From Cupriavidus necator A5-1 (lineage in GTDB: Bacteria > Pseudomonadota > Gammaproteobacteria > Burkholderiales > Burkholderiaceae), in NCBI RefSeq assembly GCF_000744095.1, contig NZ_JQLI01000008.1, forward strand, positions 2,108,001 to 2,172,000: a stretch of DNA of 64,000 nucleotides, in the 5' to 3' direction. The position numbers were made by a program, and so were the translations under genes. Below, piece after piece: positions 36,885 through 44,970 of this stretch. The notes beneath the pieces were generated by a model, which was not told the origin of the DNA, made no database searches, and saw only the letters and a program-made list of their open reading frames with translations. The stretch's first letter is position 1. The number at the start of each line of letters is the position of its first letter.

Positions 36885-37440
36885 CGACTCCATACTCGGC
36901 AAGCAATTCATCCATGTCATCGCCCACCCCGTAGCCGAAATTGTCACTGGTGCGGCGCACTTGGGCAAGGCGTGCCCAGAGTGCCGGCCGCTGTGTATCG
37001 GACAAGGTAGCGATCATTTGCAGCGACTGCTCGAACATCCGCATCAACGCGTTAAAATAGCCATCGTCCTGGTAGCCAATGTCAGCGCTGAAGCCAGACG
37101 CCCGTTCGCAATAGAACACCATTAGTTCGGCTATGCCTTCCGGCTGGCCAATGGCCTTCTTGTACTCCGAGATCGCCTTCTTTGCCTTGGCTACCGAGGT
37201 GTCCTGGTTCTTGAACACATCCGGCCACAGCCAGCGGTCGATGGTCACCTTGTATGGCTTGAGCACATCGCGGCCCAGCGTAAATCGGGCGTGCAAGAAG
37301 GCCTGGTTGTCCTTACTCGCCACGTACAGGGCCTGTACCAGCCCGATCAAGCCGGCACGGTCGAAGTCGGCCAGCTTGGCTTTGACATCGCTCCAGGAGG
37401 GCGAGGTTTTGCGGGCGGCCTTTGGATTTACGTCCGGCAT
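36877..37440 (-). CDS. DUF6155-like protein partnered with the primase-helicase
   Basis: 187 residues from the ATG at 37440, seven bases after AGGAG; another ATG at 37446 is too close to it. It is mostly helical, with WSDVKAKLADFDRAGLIGLVQALYVASKDNQAFLHARF, then AKKAISEYKKAIG, ELMVFYCERASGFSADIGYQDDGYFNALM and NFGYGVGDDMDELLAEYG. The pattern resembles the DUF6155 family. It overlaps the start of the primase-helicase gene by 8 bp, which implies coupled translation and shared function. The biochemical role is unknown. Confidence 0.75.
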   Translation of the reverse strand: MPDVNPKAARKTSPSWSDVKAKLADFDRAGLIGLVQALYVASKDNQAFLHARFTLGRDVLKPYKVTIDRWLWPDVFKNQDTSVAKAKKAISEYKKAIGQPEGIAELMVFYCERASGFSADIGYQDDGYFNALMRMFEQSLQMIATLSDTQRPALWARLAQVRRTSDNFGYGVGDDMDELLAEYGVDG

Positions 37441-37554
37441 TGACATGCTCCTACTGTGGGAGATCCGCGCCAGCGTCGCCGATAGCAAGCGCGAACGCAC
37501 ACCAGTCCGCTGCCGATTGCAGCGCGCTCGACTGTGCAATCTCCGGCCACGTCT

Positions 37555-37740
37555 TCATTCGCCACCCCTTTGCACACCCCGGCCAAGCCGTGCCTGTCGC
37601 TTCTGCCTTGTCCTGGCGAGTTCCGTGGCCAGCAGCGCTTCGTCAGGCAGCACGGTCCGGTATTCGGCGGCCAGCACTTAGTTGGGCTGGCCCTGCAACG
37701 CGTAGTGTGCCTCGTTGCCGAACCTAGTGGCTCTTCCCGT
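37555..37740 (-). pseudogene. DUF1016/YhcG-type nuclease, C-terminal remnant
   Basis: The frame gives NEAHYALQGQPN, an in-frame TAA at 37678-37680, then VLAAEYRTVLPDEALLATEL and ARTRQKRQARLGRG, ending at 37555. The pattern 'ALxGxPNxVxAxEYxTxLPDE' is the C-terminal end of DUF1016 PDDEXK nucleases. The N-terminal part of a DUF1016 protein is at 38393-38800 in the same orientation, on the other side of the vapBC module. Confidence 0.6.
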
Positions 37741-37743
37741 GAC

Positions 37744-38124
37744 CTAGTGAAGCTTGGGTCGATGCGCCACACCAAAACGCACTGATAAATCGTCGAGACG
37801 CTTGTCCAGTGTCCATAGCTGTGCGCCTGGTGTGATCAAAGTGGAAGCCAGCAATGAGACGTCCACCAGCCCGCAACCCAGCCCATACAATTTCTCGTGC
37901 TCGATGAATGCCATTACCTCTGCTAGGCTGGCCTGCTTTGCGGGCTGCAACAGTCCAATGTCGCCGAGTGTCCGGGCACGCGGTGCAGGCGGTGTCCCGC
38001 AAGCCAATTCAACCACGACCATAGGGTGGGTCAGTGCTTGATCCGACACTATCAAATTAACCAGTGCGTCATTGCGGTTTTTAAAATGATCGACCCACAC
38101 AGAGGTGTCGACGAGTACGCTCAT
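37744..38124 (-). CDS. vapC: VapC-type PIN-domain toxin
   Basis: 126 residues. PIN-domain acids are visible: SVLVDTSVWVDHF (Asp 6), MVVVELACG (Glu), GLGCGLVDVSLLASTL (Asp) and LWTLDKRLDDLS (last Asp). Such toxins are Mg-dependent RNases that usually cut tRNA or rRNA. It overlaps the antitoxin gene by 4 bp (ATGA), giving a coupled TA pair. All four acids are present, so it looks functional. Confidence 0.92.
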   Translation of the reverse strand: MSVLVDTSVWVDHFKNRNDALVNLIVSDQALTHPMVVVELACGTPPAPRARTLGDIGLLQPAKQASLAEVMAFIEHEKLYGLGCGLVDVSLLASTLITPGAQLWTLDKRLDDLSVRFGVAHRPKLH

Positions 38125-38327
38125 TTCGCTTCAGGCTCCGTGCGGCGACGTGGCACATCTTGAATGTCTGGAGCGGCCCCACCCAATGCCGCGAGGCGCT
38201 TGGCCGCTTGTACACGAACGAAAGTCTTAATCGCCTCACGAAATAGGTCGGATTTGTCCATGTTAGGGTCGGCCACCTCTAGCGCTTGTTCATAGAGGGC
38301 GTCGTCGATGGTGACGGTGGTGCGCAT
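38121..38327 (-). CDS. vapB: VapB-type ribbon-helix-helix antitoxin
   Basis: 68 residues, MRTTVTIDDALYEQALEVAD then KSDLFREAIKTFVRVQAAKR, the MetJ/Arc-like ribbon-helix-helix of VapB (type II, VapB family 3-like). The C-terminal tail (GGAAPDIQDVPRRRTEPEAK) would neutralise VapC. Upstream AT-rich DNA (38340-38375, ATGTAATTATGCACCAAAATTA) probably holds its promoter and operator. Confidence 0.92.
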   Translation of the reverse strand: MRTTVTIDDALYEQALEVADPNMDKSDLFREAIKTFVRVQAAKRLAALGGAAPDIQDVPRRRTEPEAK

Positions 38328-38392
38328 ACCATGCTCCTTGCCTCAAAATTGATGTAATTATGCACCAAAATTAGCATCTGATCAAGAGGGGC

Positions 38393-38800
38393 ATGGCGTT
38401 TCCCGCTTGTTGTTTGCGCGCATCTCGTTGCGCACTGAGAGCAGGCGGACGAAAGCCGACCAGGGCACCGGGAAGGCTTTGCCCAGGGTCTGCGAAGTCA
38501 GATGGCCAGGCAATTTCGCAGACGATGTCTGCGGAATGTGGTCGACGGATCAAGCCGGTTCCAGGTTGCGTTTCGAGAAGTCGCGCCGGAACCTCCTCAA
38601 AAGATCAGTGGATCGCCGCTTGAGCAAGGCTTGCCCGTAGCCCGCGCGGTCCTGCCTGCCTTGCTCAAACTCGACAATGCGGCGGCCGATTTCCCAGTAG
38701 TGGCATTCATCAGCGCGTCCGGTGGCTTCAAGCAGGGCGACGATCGCCGTGGATGCTGGCACCGACCAACGAACAGAACAAACCGTGAGATCCTTGCCGC
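38393..38800 (-). pseudogene. DUF1016/YhcG-type nuclease, N-terminal remnant
   Basis: The frame gives CHYWEIGRRIVEFEQGRQDR then GYGQALLKRRSTDLLRRFRR and DFSKRNLEPA; after an indel the second frame continues QTSSAKLPG, GKAFPVPWSAFVRLLSVRNE, as in the DUF1016 N-terminal domain (YWEIGRRIV, FSxxNLxxM, LPWSAYVRLLSV). It breaks off at about 38390 at the edge of the vapBC promoter. No start codon can be fixed at the right side. The PDDEXK catalytic part is missing. Confidence 0.65.
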
Positions 38801-38960
38801 AAGCCAGGGCGCCTGACGAAATCTACCTCCCCAGCTTTTGCACGCTCTCCCTTGAGGAGGGAAAAATGTCTGGAACTCGTCCGCACTGGTTGACTGATAG
38901 GAGAGTGAGGCGGCGCATCTGGCAACGCAGCACGCCCTCACCCTGGTCAAGCTACAAGGC
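38801..38960. other. short spacer with no recognised feature
   Basis: Open frames on both strands cross this stretch but none has support beyond length. Confidence 0.3.
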
Positions 38961-39188
38961 TTAGTCCAAGAACTCGACGGCTCCATTGCCTGCGGCCGCG
39001 ATGCGGACTAGGCTGTCGGTGCCGTGAATCGAGGCTCCTACGACCGTGACACGTGATCCTTTTGCGCCTGCGGCCGCAGCAACTCTGATCAGGTTGTCAA
39101 GTGTATGAAGGGTAGCGTCAACGCGAAACCCACCCCCGGCCATAGCTATGCGGATCAAGTCGTCAACCGCGCGCGACGAAATGTTCAT
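38961..39188 (-). CDS. small internally repeated protein of unknown function
   Basis: 75 residues from the ATG at 39188, preceded by GGAGGAGA. It consists of three related units, VDDLIRIAMAGGGFRV, LDNLIRVAAAAGAKGSRVTVVGA and TDSLVRIAAAGNGAVEFLD. Each unit has an acidic residue, then LIRIA and an AG-rich turn, suggesting three helix-strand repeats. I do not recognise a named family. It sits between the DUF1016 remnant and the tRNA-His fragment, so it belongs to the accessory island. Confidence 0.6.
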   Translation of the reverse strand: MNISSRAVDDLIRIAMAGGGFRVDATLHTLDNLIRVAAAAGAKGSRVTVVGASIHGTDSLVRIAAAGNGAVEFLD

Positions 39189-39390
39189 GTCTTCTCCTCC
39201 ATCTTGCCTGTAGAGGGATGCTGCCACGTTAGAAGCCGCCGCACCAATGTATTGAAATGCAGGTTGACGTGACCGTAGGGCGACGGGAAATCGTTGGAAG
39301 ATGGCGAAATACCCTACGACTGGAAGCGGCCTAGCGGGCGCCTCACATCCAACGGAAGCTGTAATGCATTGATTTCTATGAGAATTGTCT

Positions 39391-39439
39391 CAGGATTGTG
39401 ATTCCTGTCGTCGTGGGTTCGATTCCCATCAGCCACTCC
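39391..39439 (+). repeat. 3' part of a tRNA-His gene, probable attachment site
   Basis: CAGGA-TTGTGAT-TCCTG is a 5-bp anticodon stem with a GTG (His) anticodon. It is followed by a variable loop, the T arm CGTGGGTTCGATTCCCAT and the acceptor end CAGCCACTCC. The 5' half of the tRNA (D arm, acceptor 5' strand) is not present upstream. Integrases commonly recombine at tRNA 3' ends, leaving such a duplicate at one edge of an island. Confidence 0.7.
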
Positions 39440-39467
39440 TGAGAAACCAAACTGAGGGCGGCTGGGG

Positions 39468-40820
39468 TCAGGGCGCCACCGCCACGGGATAGATCTGATA
39501 GCCGAGTGCAGCGGCGCGGCGTTTGAGCGCGGCGATGCTGCGCTCGCGCTGTTGTTCTTCGTAGCGCTGCTGGCCCTGGTCGACGAAGGTCTCGCCGCGC
39601 GTGAGCATGAAGTACACCATGCGCGCCAGCTTGTGGGCGACGGCGGTATTCGCGCGCGGCTTGTCCATGCGGGCACACAGCCGTCGGTAGAACGCGCCGA
39701 GCGCGGAGTCGTTATGCGACAGGCTCATGGCCGCGAGCTTGAGCGCCTGGCGCACCCGGTTGGTGGAGCGCCGGGTGCGCGCCGACAGGACCTTGCCGCC
39801 GCTGACCTTGGTGCCGGGACACAGCCCGAGCCACGAGCAGAAGTGCTTGACGCTGCCAAAGCGGCGCAGGTCCGGGCCGATCTCCGAGAGGATCGTCAGC
39901 ACCGAGGTAACGGCCAGGCCATTGATGCGCGTCAGGTCCACGCCAGACCAGCGCGCCAACGCGGTGCGCGCATCAAACTCCGGAGTATTCTTGCCACGCC
40001 GCTTGCCCGGCCCGCCGAGTTCGACCTCATGACGGCCCAGCGGCGCAAGCAACGCCTCGATCTTGGCGTCGCACTCGAGGATGCGCTGGGCCAGGCTGTC
40101 GAACATCGCCAGGGCCTGCCCGAGCACGAAGAGGTGCTCCTCACGCCAGTTACCCGTCAGCGCCCGCGCGATGTCGCGCTCGCTGGCCTTGACGCGTGCA
40201 TGGCGATGGCGCGCCAGCACGTTGGGGTCACGCTCGCCCGCCACAATGGCCCGCACGATGGCCTGTCCGGTCATGCCCATCACGTCGCTGAGCACTTCGC
40301 CGAGCTGAAGGTTCATCTGCACCAGCGCCTTCTGCATACGCTGCACCCATTCGGCCTGCGCGGCCAGTAGCACCTCGCGCTGACGCACCACCGCGCGCAC
40401 CACACAGACTTCATCGCCGGGGCGCCAGGCCGCGCGCAGCAGCCCCAGGCTCATCAGCTTCTGCAGCCACTGGCAGTCGAGCACGTCGCTCTTGCGCCCG
40501 GGCACGTATTTCATCTGCCGCGCATCGACCAGCCAGACCGTCAAGCCGCGTTGCTCCAGCACTTCATAGACGGGGATCCAGTAGACCCCGGTGGATTCCA
40601 GCGCCACCGTGTCCACGCCGCACGTCAGTAGCCAGTCGGCCAGCGCATGCAGGTCGTCGGTCATCGCGCCGACTTCGCGCACCGGCTCGCAGCCGGCTTG
40701 CTCGGCCAGATCCCGCGGCACCGCCACCCAGTGGCTCGACGCGCCCACGTCGATCCCCGCCGCGTTGGGGAATACCACGTCTTCTTCTTGCTTGCGCATA
40801 GCCATGGCTTGCTCCACCAT
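39468..40820 (-). CDS. IS110-family transposase
   Basis: About 450 residues from the ATG at 40820 (VEQAMAMRKQEEDVVFPNAA); other possible starts are 40805 and 40799. The RuvC-like half shows AAGIDVGASSHWVAVP (catalytic Asp), VDTVALESTGVYWIPVYEVL (Glu) and RKSDVLDCQWLQKLM (Asp-x-x-Asp). The Tnp20 half shows VDLTRINGLAVTSVLTILSEIG, FGSVKHFCSWLGLCPGTKVSGG and NRVRQALKLAAMSLSH. The protein is complete. Its left end lies 29 bp from the tRNA-His fragment. Confidence 0.92.
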   Translation of the reverse strand: MVEQAMAMRKQEEDVVFPNAAGIDVGASSHWVAVPRDLAEQAGCEPVREVGAMTDDLHALADWLLTCGVDTVALESTGVYWIPVYEVLEQRGLTVWLVDARQMKYVPGRKSDVLDCQWLQKLMSLGLLRAAWRPGDEVCVVRAVVRQREVLLAAQAEWVQRMQKALVQMNLQLGEVLSDVMGMTGQAIVRAIVAGERDPNVLARHRHARVKASERDIARALTGNWREEHLFVLGQALAMFDSLAQRILECDAKIEALLAPLGRHEVELGGPGKRRGKNTPEFDARTALARWSGVDLTRINGLAVTSVLTILSEIGPDLRRFGSVKHFCSWLGLCPGTKVSGGKVLSARTRRSTNRVRQALKLAAMSLSHNDSALGAFYRRLCARMDKPRANTAVAHKLARMVYFMLTRGETFVDQGQQRYEEQQRERSIAALKRRAAALGYQIYPVAVAP

Positions 40821-41229
40821 CGTTGATGAACGGCAGCGCCATGGGATGCGTCGAATTCGACTCGATCTCCTGAACGGGATGCGGCTCGCGCCGCTCACCA
40901 CTGTCGCCGACGAATCCCGGACCATGCTCCAAAGCGGGCTCACTCCACGGCGTGCATGCCGCGAGCGCGCACCATTGGCCTGTCGGTCATCGCGGCGCTG
41001 CCGTTCACCGGTATAGCTCATCTCGGTTTCTCCGCCCACGCCGGGGCCGGAAGGGCCTTGAAATGCTCCAAAGAATTAGGATAGGCGCTGTTTGGGGGTG
41101 CCCCGTTTTGATGGACAGTTAGCAGTTGAATTTGTCATCGATAAGTTTGCTCCTGTTGGGAGGGTGGCGCGAGTTGTCCACGGGCGGGCGGCGGGTCGCC
41201 TTTGTCGACCACGACGCCGCCCGGCGGTG

Positions 41230-41450
41230 GGCAACTCGCTGACGATCACGTTTCGTTGTGCTTCGGCCTGGCGCTGTTCGTAGACCATCGGCGAGCAATA
41301 GCCCAGCGCGCTGTGAAGGCGGTGCGGGTTGTACCAGCCTTCGAGGAAAGTGAACAGCGCTTGGCGGGCCTCGGCGTCCGTGACAAATCGAGCACGCGCG
41401 AGCAGCTCGCATTCGAGTTTTGTTTTCAGCGCCTCTGTTACGACTTTTGG
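41230..41450 (-). pseudogene. IS3-family transposase (OrfB), C-terminal remnant
   Basis: The frame KTKLECELLARARFVTDAEA then FTFLEGWYNPHRLHSALGYC and SPMVYEQRQAEAQRN is the end of the IS3 integrase core (ExWYNxxRxHSALGY, where the Glu is the last of DDE). The rest of OrfB and all of OrfA are missing. The sequence downstream to 41076 may include its terminal repeat. Confidence 0.75.
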
Positions 41451-41602
41451 AAGATGAGATTCCAATTTTGGAAGATCATCAGCGGGTCGCCTTCACCTTG
41501 CCCACGGTTCCTTTCCAGATGGCGTCGCATGCAGGCGTAGCTGTTCCTGCTGCAGTTGATCATTTCGGCCGGCTCGTCGGCGGTCAGGGATCGGCTCTGC
41601 AT
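41438..41602 (-). other. possible small phage-like open frame
   Basis: 54 codons, MQSRSLTADEPAEMINCSRN then SYACMRRHLERN and QGEGDPLMIFQNWNLIFQKS. The Cys-rich helix could be DNA-associated but no family is recognised and the ribosome site is weak. It ends where the IS3 remnant begins and may be cut by it. Confidence 0.3.
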
Positions 41603-41781
41603 GTCACACCCCATACTCGGCGGGTCAACTCGATGATTCGTTGTGCTGCTTCGTTCATGCTGTGTATTGCTGCGGTCTGACTTTGGCCGCGATATAGAGC
41701 CGGTGTTTCGGGCTGCGGCTCTGATTCAGCCTGAGGTGATAGAGCAGGTTTCCACGCCCGCACATGCGGAGGATTCGTAGC

Positions 41782-41927
41782 ACCTCTGCCGCGAGGCATC
41801 CGGTGCAGTTGAAAAGGATGGGCGCCTGGTGGAGGGCTCGGATCCCTTGGGGTACTACCCCTCGTTTGAGCGTGCTGCGGCAGCCGGGATCGCCTGGGCG
41901 AAGGCCTGGGTGGACGCGCACAGTTGA
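41782..41927 (+). other. 5'-truncated small phage-like coding fragment
   Basis: The frame EKDGRLVEGSDPLGYYPSFE continuing RAAAAGIAWAKAWVDAHS and a TGA looks like a genuine C-terminus. No start codon or ribosome site is found upstream, where a stop occurs at about 41780. It is in the same direction and 40 bp upstream of the small gene at 41967. Confidence 0.3.
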
Positions 41928-41966
41928 GCCTGGCAAGGTTCCGATCCGCTGGGCAGGGGAGCAGGC

Positions 41967-42239
41967 ATGAGCGAACGGATGCGCTGGATCACTGAGGAGT
42001 ACCGCGGCATGTATGTCCACGCGATCGCCTTTGAGATCGCGGAGATGGGCCGAATGGAACCGCCCCCAGGGCAAAAGTGGGGCTACATGATTGCCATCCG
42101 CTACACGGCTGACCGGGACGACGACATGATCTACGGGCCGGCAGGCGACCGCAGCGACTACTTCACCCGCGCGGCGGCGGAGCAGGCCGCGCTCTATTAC
42201 GGCAAGCGGGCGATCGACATCATTCAAGATCTGGACTAA
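41967..42239 (+). CDS. hypothetical protein of a phage-like small-gene cluster
   Basis: 90 residues, SERMRWITEEYRGMYVHAIAFEIAEMGRME then KWGYMIAIRYTADRDDDMIY and YFTRAAAEQAALYYGKRAID. GGGGAG lies upstream. It is an alpha/beta protein with no membrane segment. I do not recognise a family; similar single-domain proteins of unknown function occur in Burkholderiales accessory regions. Confidence 0.6.
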   Translation: MSERMRWITEEYRGMYVHAIAFEIAEMGRMEPPPGQKWGYMIAIRYTADRDDDMIYGPAGDRSDYFTRAAAEQAALYYGKRAIDIIQDLD

Positions 42240-42283
42240 CACGCTCATGCTACGATTCCTTCCTCAGGCCAGAGGAGTTGAAA

Positions 42284-42541
42284 ATGCCAAACTCCTTCTC
42301 GATACATTCGCCGAAGCCGTCCGACGACGGGGAGCGGGTGTACTTCACCATCGAGGCGGATGGAGCTAAAAGTAAAGGCTATATTTCGCGCTCGGCTCTT
42401 GATGAACTGGCCGGTGGCCATATTGGCGACCTTAGGGAGGTCTTCGACAAGCATCGAGATAGGATCAAGGAAGCGGCCCACCTTAAGTGGTTGGTGAATC
42501 CTTCGCTCGATCCCATCGTGCTAAGTAGCGACGATTTTTGA
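42284..42541 (+). CDS. DUF1488-like small protein
   Basis: 85 residues from the ATG at 42284, with GAGGAG six bases upstream. PNSFSIHSPKPSDDGERVYF and EADGAKSKGYISRSALDELA then GDLREVFDKHRDRIKEAAHL resemble DUF1488 proteins (a beta-rich start and a closing helix). Function unknown. It is 44 bp downstream of the preceding small gene on the same strand. Confidence 0.6.
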   Translation: MPNSFSIHSPKPSDDGERVYFTIEADGAKSKGYISRSALDELAGGHIGDLREVFDKHRDRIKEAAHLKWLVNPSLDPIVLSSDDF

Positions 42542-42578
42542 GTTGCTCAATATAGCCTCCTGAACTCCACCACGTGGA

Positions 42579-42887
42579 TCAAGCCTTCCGCGATCGTGTC
42601 CGTCGCTGCAGTCGTTCAGCCGCCCCACACGGACGTCGGTCCCCCCAACACGGGCCGGGGTCGAGAGCGGCTGGCTGTGCCCACGTCTCGCGCGCCCAAA
42701 GTCGATCGCCGGCATAGGCGTAGCGGCAATATCCGTTCTCGCGAAGCGCAACATAGTCGGGCGTGAAGCCGTCGTTCAACATGCCGAGCCCGGAGCCGGT
42801 CACCACGCGCCTCGTCTGCGTCTTCCGGCCGTCCAGGATGGCGCGCACCATGGCGCCGCTGAAGAGGATGGGGCGTTCTTTGGTCAT
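42579..42887 (-). CDS. phage-type ASCH-like protein, C-terminus lost
   Basis: The start TKERPILFSGAMVRAILDGRKTQTRRVV and later AYAGDRLWARETWA are typical of the phage ASCH-like proteins (KTQTRR and PGDxLWVRETW). After about residue 75 the sequence becomes arginine-rich and implausible (GPCWGDRRPCGAAERLQRRT), so the gene is cut or frameshifted near 42660. Predicted to bind RNA or modified nucleotides by family. Confidence 0.6.
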   Translation of the reverse strand: MTKERPILFSGAMVRAILDGRKTQTRRVVTGSGLGMLNDGFTPDYVALRENGYCRYAYAGDRLWARETWAQPAALDPGPCWGDRRPCGAAERLQRRTRSRKA

Positions 42888-42919
42888 GCTAGGATCCTTG
42901 GTAGCATTGGGAGATAGCC

Positions 42920-43154
42920 ATGGACCTCGTTACCGAATATCGAGGATTCGAGATCCATATTGACCTTGTGAGCACATCCGAGGACATGTTCGATGTCTGG
43001 TTCGAGATCGAGGGCCCGATGAGGCCTCCAGGAGTTGCTGCACTCGGCAAGCGAATCAAAGTCCACGGCGGCCCGTTCTCTCGTCGCTGGGCATCTCGTC
43101 GCCGAGGTAGCAGGCAGAGCCGCGGTGGATGTAATTCTTGGCGTGGAGGAATAG
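42920..43154 (+). pseudogene. small phage-like gene with a frameshift
   Basis: The first frame reads DLVTEYRGFEIHIDLVSTSE then DMFDVWFEIEGPMRPPGVAA and IKVHGGPFS. The continuation that looks protein-like, GHLVAEVAGRAAVDVILGVEE with a TAG at 43152, is in the +1 frame, so an indel lies near 43085. Restored length is about 77 residues. No function is recognised. Confidence 0.5.
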
Positions 43155-43227
43155 GCTCACCCCGCCATCCCCATCCGCCTCGCTTCCTTCGCGTGCTACG
43201 ATCCTCTGGAACGATAGGGGGCAAGCC

Positions 43228-43542
43228 ATGGCGAACTTCGAAACTGATGCCGAAATACTCGAGTGGATTGCTAAACACAGCGAGGACGAATTCCGGCAGC
43301 ACGTAGAGCGCCACACGTTCGGCGACAGGCGTTTAGAGAACGCTCGTGCATATCTCGATAGGATCGACGGCCAGCGAGCGGAGATACGCCAGGAACGAGC
43401 GCTTCTGGCGACGGAGCAGGCAGCGGGGGCGGCGCAGGACCAAGTCGAGACTGCGCGAAAAGCGCTCCGCATTTCGAAATGGGCTCTCGGTATAGCTATC
43501 GTTTCCGCATTTGTGGCCGTGGCCGGTTTGGTCGGCAAATAG
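43228..43542 (+). CDS. small coiled-coil membrane protein
   Basis: 104 residues from the ATG at 43228 with AGGGGG upstream. The N-terminal part (ETDAEILEWIAKHSEDEFRQ) and a charged helix (RLENARAYLDRIDGQRAEIR) lead to a heptad-like segment, and the protein ends with one membrane helix WALGIAIVSAFVAVAGLVG. It is probably an inner-membrane accessory protein. The gene is followed by terminator-like hairpins. Confidence 0.6.
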   Translation: MANFETDAEILEWIAKHSEDEFRQHVERHTFGDRRLENARAYLDRIDGQRAEIRQERALLATEQAAGAAQDQVETARKALRISKWALGIAIVSAFVAVAGLVGK

Positions 43543-43676
43543 GCCATTACATAACCTCCGCAGGTTGTGCCACTGACAGACGATCTTCAGGAAGCCTTAG
43601 CGACTGCTGGCATTCGAAGTCGATAGCTCGCGTCCAGGCCGGTCGGAAAACTCGCCGTTTACGTGGACTGAAAAAA

Positions 43677-43704
43677 AACCCGCCGAGCTCGCGCCGGGCG
43701 GGTT
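43677..43704 (-). terminator. rho-independent terminator, leftward
   Basis: AACCCGCC and GGCGGGTT pair across an 11-base loop. On the minus strand the stem is followed by eight T residues. It could end transcription of the EF-hand gene to its right. Confidence 0.7.
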
Positions 43705-43789
43705 GGAATCCAACAAGACAGTTGGAGGAGACAGGTTCTATTTAAGGAGAAGGTACCCGCTCTCGCACATAGGACGATTCCGAAAACAG

Positions 43790-43826
43790 CAAGGCCCGCG
43801 CGATGGCGGGCCTTGACGGATTTTTT
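43790..43826 (+). terminator. rho-independent terminator, rightward
   Basis: CAAGGCCCGC and GCGGGCCTTG pair across a GCGATG-like loop, followed by GACGGA and TTTTTT at 43821-43826. It lies 250 bp after the small membrane-protein gene. Confidence 0.7.
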
Positions 43827-43942
43827 CTGCGTATCAAATTGAGGTCTAGCCGTCCGCTACCGGGCAATGGCGGCACTCGGCCGGCCCCCCTCTGTGTCTT
43901 GGCCTGCAGCTGTGGATACCCCTCCTCCACGTACGCACGCCG

Positions 43943-44289
43943 TCAGATCGGCTTCTCCAGCTGCCTGGCCTGCTTCTCTTTGAAGCGCAGGCCATACCAT
44001 TGGCCAATTTCCTTCCTCGTCACATAGCCCTTTTTCTTGCGATCAATTTCGCCGAAGTGGGCGTAGACGTCGGGCATGCCCGATTGCGCCTCCTCGCGCG
44101 TCAGCTTGCCATCGTGGTTGTTATCTGCTGCCGCGAATTTTTCTGCGAACTGTTGTTTGGCCTCTTTCGCGGTCATCGGTGCCGGCGGCGTGGGGGGGGC
44201 GATGCCGGCGCCTGGGCGTAGGCCAGCTTCGCGGACAGCAACACGAACAGGGCAATGGCGGTGGCAAGCGGATGCTGCATCATGTTCAT
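43943..44289 (-). pseudogene. secreted EF-hand protein with a slipped C8 tract
   Basis: The N-terminus MNMMQHPLATAIALFVLLSA then KLAYAQAPA is a signal peptide. The mature part is in another frame: PPAPMTAKEAKQQFAEKFAA, the calcium loop ADNNHDGKLTREE (EF-hand D-x-N-x-D-G), and a second loop IDRKKKGYVTRKEIGQ with weaker ligands. The frames separate at a run of eight C on the coding strand (44192-44199); nine or six would join them into a protein of about 115 residues. Confidence 0.7.
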
Positions 44290-44970
44290 CTTCAAGGTCG
44301 TCCTCCACGTCTTGTTGGGGAGTCCATTCTCGGCCGGCGATCCTGCTGAATGCAACAGACGTCACGGGGGGCAGGGAAAACCATGCCGGAACTTGACGGC
44401 GGCCAATCTCAACCGCCGCCAGCGGCCTTGTTCGCCCGGGCTCGAAAATGGCCGTAACGGGTCCGAAAAGAGCCCGGGAACTCTGCGAAGAATCTGTCAA
44501 GTTCATAGGCCGGAGCCTATGATTCCGCTTCCCTGAAGCACATCGTCGGCGTCGGCCATCGCCCGATCTTCCTGTCCACGGATGCCGTTGGCACCCTTTG
44601 TGCCGCTCTGGCGCCAAACCAACGTCACGTTACACATCGACACGATTCGCCAGTCCGGGCGCGTCGACGAGATCCGCCTGGTGAAGCGCTGTGGCGGCAT
44701 CTGGCGGGTCTGGAGTTCCCGTCCTTCTTCCTCGAGCTGTGTGTCCTCGAAGCCCTTCGCGGTCTGCCGTACGGCCGCCTTGCCGAGAATTTCTCTCTCA
44801 GTTTGGAATAGCTGCGCGACCATCTCAGCGGCTGCCGGATCATGGATCCGGCCAACACGGCCAATTGCGTCTTGGATAAATCGACCGTGGCCGAAAAGCA
44901 AGCGGTCGCCCGGGCAGCCGGTGTCGCGCGACAGCAGCCAACTTATGGCGCCATCGTCTGGTGAAGCCAC
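44290..44970. other. 680 bases without a recognisable gene
   Basis: Long frames exist on both strands (+ 44582-44986, - 44503-44970), overlapping antiparallel. Neither contains a known domain. The plus-strand end supplies the leader of the gene at 44971. It may be decayed phage sequence. Confidence 0.35.

Noticed and set aside
38597..38986. 129-residue leftward frame overlapping the DUF1016 remnant
   Set aside because: Different frame from the DUF1016 match, with no recognisable domain.
39314..39676. Leftward 120-residue frame with GVADGNRTHDDRNHNP
   Set aside because: This is the well-known false translation of a tRNA 3' end; the DNA is better explained as the tRNA-His fragment.
39552..40370. 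272-residue plus-strand frame
   Set aside because: Antisense to the IS110 transposase, with the repetitive GARRQDLAA pattern of a shadow.
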